From: Polyodon spathula
Lineage: Eukaryota; Chordata; Actinopteri; Acipenseriformes; Polyodontidae
DNA length: 64,000 bases
Direction: 5' to 3'
Assembly: GCF_017654505.1 (NCBI RefSeq)
Contig: NC_054534.1
Location: 44,453,726-44,517,725, forward strand
The position numbers were made by a program, and so were the translations under genes. The stretch's first letter is position 1; each line of letters starts with the position of its first letter. Of the stretch, positions 47,804 through 58,420 are shown in pieces. A model generated the notes under the pieces. The model searched no databases and had not been told where the DNA came from. It saw nothing but the letters and a program-made list of their open reading frames with translations.

Positions 47804-48886
47804 CTGCCTCCCCCTTTGTAAACAACATGTCCCAGATTGGCTACATTACATAGTCTCTGCTCCATGCGGGCTGGTGACACTCATGTACAGGTTGATCTGT
47901 GGTAGCTTGAGAGCGTTGCAATTCCAACTGTCCTCGCTGATCTGGTGGCAGGACAGAGTTGCCAGAAGTCCCTCCTGGTGCCTCTCTTTGCGGAACAGTT
48001 GTAGCTTGAGAGTGTTGCAATACCGGTAGTCCTCTCTGGTCTGATCACTGAACTAGGTCCACTGTGACAGGAATAATGGTTTCCATAACCCAACCTCCCA
48101 GCAGGTCCACAGACACAGAATGCCAGGTCGCAGGGATTCGCTGATGTCCGGATCCCCTTGGCCTTTGTGGGTTGTGGTATACTGGAATCTCTAGCACTAG
48201 ATGATGCACATTTCTCAGAGCAGGGGCACCTGGTCTAGAGCCTTCTGAAAAAGAATCACTGACTAAGGTTTGTACAAGAGGTCAGAAATCCTCTGAACCG
48301 CCTTTGGAGTTTAGGACAACGACCCTGTTGCCTGGCATTATTTCTAACCTACACCCTCTCCCCCTCAGCATGACTGGCGACTGGCCATTAAATCATAATA
48401 AAACTTCTGTTTCCTGGGGGCCTGTTGCTGGTGTTGCTGCACTGTTTGCCTCACAATCCTAAGTTTACCAGCTAGGGAGGTAGCGTAATTGCTAACAAAG
48501 CGATAGAACTCAACAGGTTTTATGTCTATGACTACATCTACAGGTAAAGTCATCTCTTTCCCAAAAATAACATAACATGGGGTATGTCTTCTATACTGCT
48601 TTGATATGTCATCAGAACATAAGGCAGTAACTCATCTGTGTTTGTCTGGTTGGCCTCTACAAACAAAGAAATCATAGTTGCTAGTGTCCAATTGATACGT
48701 TCTACCAACCCATCTGACTGAGGATGATATGGTGTAGTGCATGTTTTAGTAATCCCTAGTAGACTGCAAACTTCTCTGAACAGTACTCAGTCAAAGTTTG
48801 TCCTTGGTAAGTGTGGAAGAATAAACTGTTCAACAACTCTTGGCCACCGTGGCAACCACTTGATTTTGCAGGGGAAAAGACTCAAA
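47804..48886 (-). pseudogene. Ty3/gypsy pol, integrase C-terminal half
   Basis: The minus strand reads pieces of a retroviral-type integrase core and tail. Near 48880-48790 is VVATV.KELLNSLFFHTYQG. Near 48740 is TPYHP(Q)SDG-type text, followed by the NWTLATMIS-like segment. From 48553 the run MTLPVDVVIDIKP leads to RKQKFYYD. Family knowledge: integrase joins the cDNA to the host DNA. Frameshifts occur every 50-100 codons. The polypurine tract and LTR follow directly, as expected for the 3' end of pol. Confidence 0.72.
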
Positions 48887-50741
48887 GGCCCAAATTTATA
48901 AAGGGGAAAAACCGACCACAAAAAGCCATGCAATGTGCATGTTCAGTATGGCCACACTCATTTTCAAAATAACAACCTATTTTATAAGACTTATTAGGTA
49001 AAGGAGGTGATTCCGCAATCAACCAATTTAAATAGTGCTCTGCAATTAGCGATTTAGAATTACACACCTCTCACAGTAAATAACGGGTTTGTGTCAACCC
49101 TGTGTGTGTAGGCTACACATTCCAAAAAAAAATTAATTGCACACAAAGACTCAACCTGGTACTAGCCATGGTGATGAGGATGATCAGAATCGAAAACTGA
49201 AATGTACTATTATGGAATTGGAGATTTTGGTACAAGCAGTACTTGTAACACATGAAGATGTGTTACAAGCTCGAAATACATCACCAGGACAAATGAAAAA
49301 AATATGGAATGTACGGTGGCTTCTTATTGAACAAATGTACCACTTCAGAGTTTGTAGTAGGTTGCTTATACGTTATGATGCATCATCCAGTTATTGTGCT
49401 TTGCATATTAGTTCAACTTCTTATTTCGTATGGAATAATTCCAGACATATACTTTTCAAACTTCAGAAATAATATGTTTTATTTACTTACATCCATGGTA
49501 GTCAAACGAGTGGCTAATCCTTCCATTGTTTTACAGCAATATGTTCAGCAACAATACAGCTGCATAAGAACAGTCTTCAGTTTAACTACGACTTATATCT
49601 TCTTAAAGTCTTATGCAGTTAAAACTCTCCTATTTCTTATGTTTGTCTGTATTTCTTCCTTTATGTATGATTTTAAAGCATATCTGTTTGGCATATATGG
49701 TGGAAAAACTGTATTTGCTTAGCTAAAAACGAACTATGTCATCTGTTCCTCTGTGCTTTTTTTTTACCATTTTCTTTCCAACTCAAATTTAACAATACCA
49801 CATGAACCAGTATTGTTAAATACTAGAATGCCATATTACAAAAAATACATTCTGTAGGCATTAGTAAAATAATGGTGAAGGATGAGGCCTCATTGTAGAT
49901 GAGACTTTTTCTTTCGTGCACCTCCGAATATTGTTCCAGCTTTTCTTAATCTCCTCCACCACTCTTTTAATAATGTTTACACTCTAAGAAGTAAAGGATC
50001 TCATTAGAACCTTGCTTTGCTACTTTGGGGGAATCTTTTTAAGTGCTTCTAAGAACCTTTTTTTTACATGAATTCTATATTCTCTATTTGCAGACTTTCT
50101 GTATTGTCATGTAAGCTATGAAACATATATTGAAAATTGGAGTTTGCAGAACAATACAGTACCGGTATTATAAACCATCATTTACAAACTGACTAGATCA
50201 GAAGGGTTAAAAAATGAGCTCTTTGCAAGGTGTTATATTAATACAAATCAAATCTGTGATCAGGTTCAAATCTTTGTTGTCTAGGCACAACTATTCTTAA
50301 ATGTGGTCCCACTTTATAGAACAGATTCTAATGCAGGTATAAAATAATGACTTGGATTGCATTATTGAGGACAAGTGATCAGGAGAAGATTTATCAGTAT
50401 GCACATCTATAATGAGGTATGTGAAAGATACAGCGAACAAGGTGTGGGGCTTGGCTGGAGATACATTACTGAGTGTCCTTTTGCGATTCAATGCCTTCTA
50501 AACCTGTTTTACTCTGAAAAAAAATATTTTAAACAGAGCATGTGAAAATAAATTGGACCTGATGCGCCTGACAAAAACACTGAATAAATGGACCAATTTT
50601 AATTCAGAAAAGACACAGAATTAAGTATGCATATATACAAAATTACATATGCATCGATTGCTAAAGCGAACAGAAACATTGCCCCCGCAAATCATGTCTT
50701 AATTGCATGTTTATACCATTGCATGTGTTTTATAAATCCCA
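48887..50741 (+). mobile_element. Harbinger-like insertion inside the gypsy integrase
   Basis: This block interrupts the gypsy integrase reading (GPL... on one side, VVATV... on the other). Its ends are similar in inverted orientation (CCCAAATTTATAAAGG near 48889, inverse of TTTATAAATCCC ending 50740, then CATGCAATG on both sides). Inside, the + strand at 49213 begins MELEILVQAVLVTHEDVLQA, the start of a Myb/SANT-like protein of PIF/Harbinger elements. The matching later part, VVEEIKKSWNNIRRCTKEKV, lies near 49985-49890 on the minus strand. The element therefore appears internally rearranged. It also holds a piggyBac-like MITE (50330-50602). Confidence 0.5.
50330..50602 (+). mobile_element. 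piggyBac-like MITE, truncated copy 1
   Basis: The segment from TATAAAATAATGACTTGG to TGGACCAATTTTAA matches the 3' half of the copies at 52490 and 54948 (ATTATTGAGG, GATCAGGAGA, GATTTATCAGTATGCAC, AAATAAATTGGACCTGA). The right terminus has lost the CAAAGGG part and the left half is missing. Confidence 0.7.
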
Positions 50742-52489
50742 TCCAAGAATTCAGATCCCTCAGAGCCCATTTTATGGTGGGGTTATAGGATGTGGGCGTG
50801 GGGTTATAAGAAGTGGGCCTACTAAGTTTATAGCAACCCTTTCAAAAATGCCTGAAGTACTAGAGGGACACATGGGGGCCAAGGAGCTAACCCTGTAATT
50901 TTACGTGAGGCACAAGTGACACACAGTCTGCACCACTCCTGAACCCCTTTATGCCAACCTGGCCATTAAAACCGAGCCCTAACCTTTCTCTTCAACTTCT
51001 CGACCCCCAAGTGTTCCGAAGTAACGTTGTTGTGGAGCATCTCCTATACCTATGGTGCAAATAACTTGGCAAGAAGCATCTGCCTTGCATCAGCCAAATC
51101 CCCCCCCCCCCCCCCCCCCCCCCAGATACCTTACTAGGAATCCATCTTCAATGTGTAGGTGGTCCCAAACTCCACTGAACTTCTGTACCCCCTCAGGCAT
51201 CGTTTCAACAGGCATCTGTTCAGTACCTTCCTCTTTCCAGCATCTCAGCTGCTCCAAGATGGGGTTTTGCAGTTGGTCAGCAGTTAAGTCCCACAAGGTC
51301 TCATCCTCTTGGACAGCTTTAGTGGTTACCCTTACCTCCTCCACACTGGCTTCTATATAGGCTGGATTTGGGCGTCGTGACAGAGCAGCTGCATTATGGT
51401 GTAACTTACCAAGCCAGCATATAATGTCATACTGGAATGGGGCTAATTGCTCCAGCCATCTGGCAATCTGTCCTGATGCAACCATCTCAAAAAATTGTGA
51501 TCTGTTTGGAGCTGAACTGTCTACCCAGAAATGCTGAACATAGGTTATCACAGCCAACAGTTCTTTTTTTGTTGTAATATAATATCTTTCATCCTTATTC
51601 AGGGTTCTACATGCATAGGCAATGACACGTTCATATGGCCCCTCCACTTGGGATAACACTGCTCCAACTCCCTCATTACTGGCATAGTATCCTTAGTATC
51701 CAATATAAAGGTTTTACATGAATCAACATACGCCAGTATGGGAGTCATTTCTCCAAAGGCAGCTTGACATGATGCACTCCATACAAAAATAGCTCCTTTC
51801 TATGTCAAGTGACGTAAAGGGCAGGCCACCTCTGAAAATCCTCCACAAAATGTCTATAGTATGACAAAGGTCCAAAGAAACTCAGAACCTCAGTCATGTT
51901 CTTTGGTTGAGACCAAGTCTGGACAGCATCAATCTTCTGAGGATCAATTGCGACTCCCTTCTCAGAAATGACAATCCTAATATTGAACTTGAGAAGCAAA
52001 AATATGGCATTTACTAGGGTTAACCTTTAAATTAGCCTGCCCAAGCTTACTTATTACTTCACCAAGGCGCCCCAGGTGTTCTTCAAATGAACTACCAAAA
52101 ACAATGATATCATCCAGGTTTGAATACAAACAAACCCTGTCTTGTTATAAATCCCTATCAGAAGGATCAACTTTGACCTAGCCAGTAACCACAACAAGGG
52201 GTGCTGATCCTGTGTTAATTTTGTGACAGATGCGTTCTTCCCATGCCATTATCCCCCAAATTACAAATTACATAGAGCCCATGACCCTGTTCTCCCTTTT
52301 AAAGCCTGGTCCCTAGATGGCTCACTCATCTCATGTACCACCATTTGTCCCAAGGAGAACCCACCCATTTCAAAACGTTTATATACTGTTAGTGGTTCAG
52401 TAGTAACATTCGTAATGTTTACAAACAGGCTGCCAAGGTGTTCTCTGTACACATTACATTATGTAAAACTATAGCTATGTACAACAGGA
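50742..52489 (-). pseudogene. Ty3/gypsy pol: reverse transcriptase, RNase H, integrase N-terminus
   Basis: Minus-strand order from 52480 down. An inter-domain piece comes first. The RT catalytic NLDDIIVFG is near 52110. KGVAIDPQKIDAVQTWSQPK and FFGPLSYYRHFVEDF are near 51990-51810. RNase H pieces ERVIAYACRTLNKDERYY and ELLAVITYVQHF lead to ARWLEQLAPFQYDI and HHNAAALSRRP, the last with Ala where Asp is usual. A G run follows (C run on + at 51100-51123). Then comes the integrase zinc finger, SEHLGVEKL...WCRLCVTCASRK, near 51030-50910, and FERVAINLVGPL, where the usual catalytic Asp is Asn. Several stops and frame changes make the element inactive. Gag and the 5' LTR are not found. Confidence 0.85.
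51100..51123. repeat. C homopolymer (24 bp)
   Basis: It lies inside the gypsy pol sequence, where the minus strand would otherwise read on from RNase H toward the integrase zinc finger. Confidence 0.95.
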
Positions 52490-53050
52490 TTAACCCTTAG
52501 CGGTCCATTTATTCAGCGCTTGTCAGGCAAGTCAGGTCCAATTTATTTTGTTTATTTTTTTTGAAAGGCAGTGAATGACAAAAGGACATCAGTACTGCAT
52601 CTCCAGCCAAGCTCCACCCCTTGTTCACTGTATTTTTCACATAGCTCTTTATAGACGTGCATACCGATAAATCCTCTCCTGATCACTCGTTTCATCACCA
52701 AACTCCTCAATAATGCAATCCAAGTCATTATTTTATTACTATAACATCTCAAAAAGCTCTGCAAATGTCTGTGATATTCTTTGAGTGCTGGATGTGGAAG
52801 CAGCTATCTCCTTTGTTTGTGTCCATGTTATCTCTGTGGTGTATGGGGCTATCAGATACACCCTTTTTTCAGCTTCATTCAGCCATTGAAAAGTTTTGTC
52901 AGCTTTTTCTGGAGAAAAAATGACTAGAGACCTATACTTTACGTCTTTTTGATGATGTCAGACAGCGTCTGACATTGCTGTCTGACATCAGACTGATAAA
53001 GGAAAATTGTAATGTCGAACCTGGTCCGACACAGGACAGCAAAGGGTTAA
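52490..53050 (-). mobile_element. piggyBac-like MITE, full copy 2
   Basis: The copy is bounded by TTAACCCTTAGCGGTCCA and its near inverse, ending CAGCAAAGGGTTAA (561 bp). TTAA ends with CCCTTTGC-type inverted termini are the hallmark of piggyBac transposons, which insert at TTAA. The minus strand has a 60-codon open stretch (about 52985-52790, motif WLNEAEKRVYLIAPYT) with no recognised domain. No transposase is present, so it would need one supplied in trans. It abuts the gypsy relic. Confidence 0.8.
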
Positions 53051-53232
53051 ACAGTACAGTGGTAAAATCAAATGAATACCTAGCAGTTTTTTTTGTCTAT
53101 TCTACATGCAATACAAAACAAACCATGCTAATGTATTGTAGTTTTCACATTGTTGCAGGATGTATAGATAATACAATGTAATTTTAAACTGAAGCTAAAT
53201 TATTTCAGCAAATGTGATAAAGAGAGAACAAA
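53051..53232. other. Short non-coding gap
   Basis: AT-rich spacer between the MITE and the next repeat. Confidence 0.4.
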
Positions 53233-53490
53233 TCAATGCTGTAAGTCTTTCTCCCGATTGGACAGGGTGCCGGGTAAGGTTGGTAGTACACTTCCCCATA
53301 GACGGGTCAACTTGGCGGTGGGCAGAAACCGGATGTCGGCTATTTTGGGAAAGTGCGTAACTGCAAGTACTCTAAACAACTCCAGTGTGATCAGATACAG
53401 GTCAGGCACCGACTGAATAAACCACGGCAACAGGCTGATTGCAGGGTAGAGTTTGATGGTAAATGAGGATGCAGTTGCGTGAGTATGGTC
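53233..53490 (-). repeat. Dispersed repeat, copy 2 (inverted relative to copy 1)
   Basis: The reverse complement (CGTCTATGGGGAAGTGTACT, CAATCGGGAGAAAGACTTAC) matches 43010-43235. The open frame running through it on the minus strand is probably incidental. Confidence 0.6.
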
Positions 53491-53623
53491 CCTTGAACTG
53501 AAAACATAAACATACAGCCGGAGCTTTGTTTGTTTGTTTTGTTTTTTTACGTGTCTGTTTTGTGTATAGCAGAGGAGGAGCAAGGAGCCAGGGGCTGCAG
53601 CCATGGAGCCAGCCAAACCTACT

Positions 53624-53764
53624 GATCACTACCCTCAGCTCACAAGACCAGCACTCACCACCACCCCGCTGATCACTACCCTCACCTCACGACACCAGCA
53701 CTCACTACCACCCTGCTGATCACTAGCCTCACCTCACGACACCAGCACTCACAACCACCCCGCT
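53624..53764. repeat. 47-bp tandem repeat, three units
   Basis: Three consecutive units start GATCACTA(C/G)CCTCA and end CACC(C/T)(C/T)GCT. Each is 47 bp with few differences. Confidence 0.93.
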
Positions 53765-53769
53765 GATTG

Positions 53770-54947
53770 GAGAGCGCACTTTCATGCACAGGACTGTGGA
53801 TTGGGGATTATCTGTTGTTGTTGTTTCATTTAATAAAACACAGATGTCTTTGGGAGTACAGTTCTGTTTGGACATTCACTTTGTTCACCACACCACTCAC
53901 ACCTTTCACAGCATTTTTTAAATTTTTTTTATCTTAGTCTACTTACAATTAGCCCCAAAATAAATCATGGTACTGCATTAATACATTATGGCTTTACAGG
54001 ACCTTAGATATCTGAAATAAGACAATGAAAAACCATTTGTTCTATGTTTTGGCAGAGCCTTGATATTAATTCAATACATTTGTTTAAACTGGAACACCAA
54101 AACAACCACTAAAGAATCCCCCCCCCCCCCCCCCCAATCGTACAAAGCAGCTTGTGCCACCTATGCTCATCGCTTTGCGGCAGCATTCAGTCAGCTGAAT
54201 TATTGGGTCATTCACACTTTCTTCAGAGCCATTTAGCTTCTTGTACCTCCAAACTCTGAGCCACATCCTCTCAGCACTTCTTTCTTTCCTCTTGCCTCAG
54301 GAGCCTTGTTTCTAGTGTGTGAAGCTTGCTTCTTGCCTGGAGGCCAGTTTCTCCTGTGGGGAGCTTTTCTCCTGTGGGGAGCTCGCTTAGTGTGGGAAGT
54401 GCTTTGTTTGAAAGTCATGCGGCTGCTTTTGTTGTTCTCTCTTCAACCCTGTGTTCAGTTAGTTTGTTTATTTTGGGCTGTGCCCGAGTCCACATGAGGT
54501 GTTTCTCATTGGTTGTTCTCGTTCGGAGATGGCCCAGTGTTCTCAATTGGTCCGCTGTTTCACCTCCTGTCGGGTGAATTTACGTGGTGTCAAAGCACCC
54601 AAAACTGCCTGGCTTGCCTTCTGCAAGATACTGCTGGTGCCAAATGATTCATTCATTGATGGGGGGAAGATCAAACAGTTGTCTAGCAGTGAGTTTATGA
54701 ATTTTTTAAAAGCATTCTTTGTCAGTGCAGGAGTTTGTGACCAGAAACTAAGAAGACACAGAGAATGGCTTAGGACCCCGCTCTATATACTCCATTTTTG
54801 TTAATTTCATACACAGAATGATATTATGACCCACTCTGACGGTACACAAATTATTATGGAGAGGGAGAAGCTATATTCCATGATACACCATAAGCCCAAA
54901 GTGCTGGCCTAAGTCGCAGGTACATAAATTAGCCTGGGAGAGAGTAT
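53770..54947. other. Non-coding stretch with C homopolymer
   Basis: A C run of 18 lies at 54118-54135. The segment 54290-54560 has GC-richer, repeat-like text (CTCCTGTGGGGAGCT appears twice near 54350-54385) but no recognised protein. Open frames on both strands there lack family motifs. Confidence 0.4.
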
Positions 54948-55515
54948 TTAACCCTTTGCGGTCCAATGTCAGACCCTGTCCGACATCATCGAAAAGACGT
55001 AAAGCACAGGTCTCTAGTCGTTTTTTTCTCTGGAAAAAGCCAAGAAAACCATTTAATGGCTGAGTGAGCTGAATGAAACCGGAAAAAAGTAGCGAGTGAG
55101 CAATAGCCCTAGCAGCTACACCACAGAGATAAGCGGACATAAACAAAGGAGGTAGCTGCTTCCGCATCCAGCGTTCACTGATATTTGCAAAGCTTTTTCA
55201 GATGTTATAGTAATAAAATAATGTCTTGGATCTCATTATTGAGGAGTTTGGTGTTAAAACGAGTGATCAGGAGAGGATTTATCAGTATGCACAACCATTA
55301 CTGAATAGGAAGAGCCTCTACTGAGCATATATAAAAAAGCTGCCTTATCAGGGTCCTGCTGTGAAGAGGAAGTCCCTCGTATCTCCTGTTGAAAAGGGAT
55401 GTCCTCACAGTAGCACATCACCATTTTTTCTCATCTCACTTAGACAGGTCTTAGATAGTGTTTGCTTTCTGGTACCGAATTTGACTGATTTGTTAGTTTT
55501 TTTGACCAAATAAAT

Positions 55516-56270
55516 TTATTGATCCACAGTAAAATCACAATCTGGCGAGCTGTCCTTCACGGCATCCAGATCGGACGTCTCAGATCCAGCCACCTCTGTC
55601 GGGCAGGCCACAGTGGGGGGAGGGGGTCCTTGCAGAACAGGAGGGAAAGGGAAACCGCTTCCTCCAGCAAAAAGGGCACCCACAGAATGCCCTCCCCTTA
55701 TGCCAGGACTTCCTTGTTTTGGTGAGCTCCTCCTAGGGAAACCCAGCATCTGCACCCTCAACCTCCAGAACAGCAGAGTCTCTGCTTTTGATGGCAGGAG
55801 CCTAAGAAGCAGGCCTACGTGCAAGGTTCCACCTTCACCAAGGGGGATAAGGACAGCGGACATGATGCTGAAAAAGGCATACTCGTCAGCAACGCTGTCA
55901 GTGCGAGCAGTGAACGCCATGGCAATACTGGTACTCTACCAAAACTAGTTGGCCGGGAGGCTGCAGGACAGAGCCACAGAGGCAGACACAGTGGAGCTCC
56001 AGGCGGTGGCTAAGGCGATGACTGACCTAATGGGGGAGTTAGGTCAAGCATCAGGGAGGTCGCTGGCGGCGATGGTGGCCGCCGCCGGCATTTGTGGCTG
56101 ACACAAGCCAAGGTCATGAAGACCAAGAAGGTGGCACTGCTGGATGCCTCCATTACACCAGGGCAGACTTTCGGGGCGACCATTGATGTGAGCCTTGAGA
56201 GGTCCCACAAGGCCATGGAGGTCGCCTCAAAGTTTTTACACCTTCTGGCTTACAGTCAGCGCCCAAGGTG
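55516..56270 (+). pseudogene. DIRS gag-like ORF1 relic
   Basis: Broken open stretches on the + strand precede the polymerase. The part from about 55900 to 56240 (LWLTQAKV-type text near 56090 and TPGQTFGA near 56157) fits the C-terminal half of DIRS gag proteins. Stops and shifts are frequent. Assignment relies mainly on position and these short matches. Confidence 0.5.
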
Positions 56271-56402
56271 ACATTCGCAGCCTGCTGGGGTAAAAGGGTC
56301 TGAACACTGCCCTCCACCCCAGAGCAGGCAAGCAGGAAGAGGCAGAGGCAGGGCCAACATATTGACAGAACAGCATATTCTCCAGTCCATCCAACCTGTG
56401 CG

Positions 56403-57020
56403 ACTGGTTCACATCGATTGACCTGCAAGACGTCTACTTTCACGTCCTGATCCGTCCCGTGCACAGAAAATATCTGCGCTTCGCCTTTCAAGGCAACGCA
56501 TACGAATTCTGCGTGCTGCCACTTGGCCTCTCGCTGGTACCCCACACATTTTCAAAGTGCATGGATGCAGCACTGGCTCCACTCAGGCTACGATGTATTT
56601 GGATCCTAAACTATCTGGACAATTGGTCAGTTTGCTCGCAGTCAAAAGCACGTGCAGAGGCTCACAAAAAAAAAATTGGTCATAGATCATGTGGAGTTAG
56701 GGCTTTCAATACATCAACAGAAAAGCAACTTCGTACTGTCTCAGTCCACAGTGTTCCTGGGGATCAAACTGAACTCTGTGAGCATGCTTGCCTCACTGTC
56801 GGAAGACAGGATTCTGTTATTGGAGACTACACTCTCCCTATTCAGAGAGGACGCTCTCCTACGGGTCAAAGTATATCAAAGTTTGTCGGGGTTGATGGCA
56901 GCCGCCTTGAGAATCCTTCCACTAGGGCTACTGAGAATACACCTGCTTCAAGCCTGGGTGAATACGCTCAAGGTGCACTCGGTCCGAGATCGGTACCGGC
57001 TGGTGCGAGTGTCAGGATGA
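56403..57020 (+). pseudogene. DIRS reverse transcriptase (partial)
   Basis: The first catalytic Asp is in WFTSIDLQDVYFHV (56403), followed by HRKYLRFAFQGNAYEF, LPLGLSLVPHTFSKCMDAAL and YLDNW, where the second Asp of the usual YLDDW box is Asn. A run of nine A near 56668 shifts the frame to HVELGLSIHQQKSNFVLS and TVFLGIKLNS. Around 57005-57030 the reading jumps directly to TQVLLVAPRWPR, so the RNase H domain is absent. With the altered active site and frameshift this copy cannot polymerise. Confidence 0.88.
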
Positions 57021-57063
57021 GGATCAGGGTGGAGAGAACACAGGTTTTGCTGGTTGCACCCAG

Positions 57064-58236
57064 ATGGCCGAGGTGCCCCTGGTCTGCTCTCCTCTCCGAC
57101 ATGGTGTCAGATCAGCCTTGGCAGCTCCCGCTGTGCAAAGACTTTCTGAGACAAGAAGAGCGGCTATTATGGCACCCGAACCCAGTCCAGCTCCAACTCT
57201 GGGTCTGGCCGTTGAATGGAGCCATCTATTCAGACGAGGTTTGCCAGATGCAGTATTAGAAACACTATAGTCAGCTAGGGCGCCGAGCACTAGAGCCCAA
57301 TACTCATATAAATGGAAAGTTTTCCAAGACTGGTGCCTTGCCGAAGGTCACAATCCTGTGACTAGCCCGATTGAGGCGATACTAACCTTCTTAAAACACT
57401 TGTTTGACGCAGGAAAATCAGCGTCCACTTTGAAGGTATACCTGACTGACTCGATGTCCCCTGGGGCACATTTCCTGGCAGTGAAATTTCTTAAAGGGGC
57501 TCGGAGGCTTCGTCCTTCCATGAAAATTATAATCCCCAAGTGGGATCTAGAACTGGTTCTGCGGGCCCTTAAGGGTCCCCCATTTGAGCCCATGGCATCA
57601 GCAGAACTGCGCTCTGTTTCATTGAAAGTGACATTTTTAATAGCCTTTACATCTACCAGATGAGTAAGTGAGCACCATGCGCTGTCCATCGATGACACAT
57701 GTATGGCTTTCACTGGGAATGACTCGTGGTTAACATTAAGAACAAATCCATCCTTTTTGCCAAAGGTGATATCCTCATTTCATAATAACCAATCAATGGT
57801 TTTGGAAACATTCAGACCTCCCCTGCACGAGTCAGAGGAGGACCGTAGACAACACACGCTATGCTCAGTTCAGGCTCTGTGCTGTTATTTGGATAGAACA
57901 GCGTCCTGGAGACAGTCCAACCAGTTATTTGTCTGTTATGGGTCCCGGTCTAGAGGTCAGGCCCTATTGAAACAAAGTCTAGCGCACTGGGTGACAGATG
58001 CAATACGCTTGGCGTATGAACAGACAGACTCCCTGTTACAGAGGGACATTATGGCCCATTCTACCAGGGGCCAGGCAACTTTGTGGGCTTTCCTTCATGG
58101 CGCCTCCTTGGATGAGTTATGCAACGCTGCTACATGGACAGGTAGTCAGACATTTGTGCGTTTTTACCGCCTTGATGTTACAAACCGAAAGAGACCCTCT
58201 CTGGGCTCTAGAGTGTTGCAGGCGGCATGCCCTTAG
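57064..58236 (+). pseudogene. DIRS tyrosine recombinase
   Basis: A single + frame runs the whole length except for two stops: TAG at 57268 and TGA at 57661, both likely C-to-T changes (CAG and CGA are expected there). Recognisable parts are KWKVFQDWCLAEG (57315), SASTLKVYL (57420), FLIAFTSTR then VSEHHALSID around the first catalytic Arg, AHSTRGQATLWAFLHGASLD (58054) with the His-x-x-Arg box, and FVRFYRLDV with the nucleophile Tyr. The enzyme would integrate the circular DNA copy. It overlaps the polymerase frame at its start, as in other DIRS elements. Confidence 0.9.
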
Positions 58237-58317
58237 GCGTCATGTGGGCTCTGAGGTTATAGCCGGGGTGCTGTATTGTCGGTTATCTGGAGCCATGACA
58301 GCTTTGGTACAGCTTTC

Positions 58318-58420
58318 CCATTCGGTAATGGTTGTCATTCTAATTGAAAGGGAATGTTAGGTTATTACCATAACCCTGGTTCCCTGAAAAGAGAATGACA
58401 ACCATTACCCTTTAAGGTTG
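58318..58420. repeat. DIRS internal complementary region
   Basis: TCCCATTCGGTAATGGTTGT (58319) is the inverse of the left terminus. GGTTATTACCATAACCCTGG (58363) is the inverse of the right terminus near 58620. Confidence 0.85.

Noticed and set aside
53233..53629. 127-codon and 75-codon minus-strand frames
   Set aside because: They overlap a dispersed repeat whose other copy (43010-43235) does not keep the frame.
54293..54804. Overlapping open frames of 60-100 codons
   Set aside because: No motif is recognised, both strands are equally open in places, and there is no support for splicing or a start.
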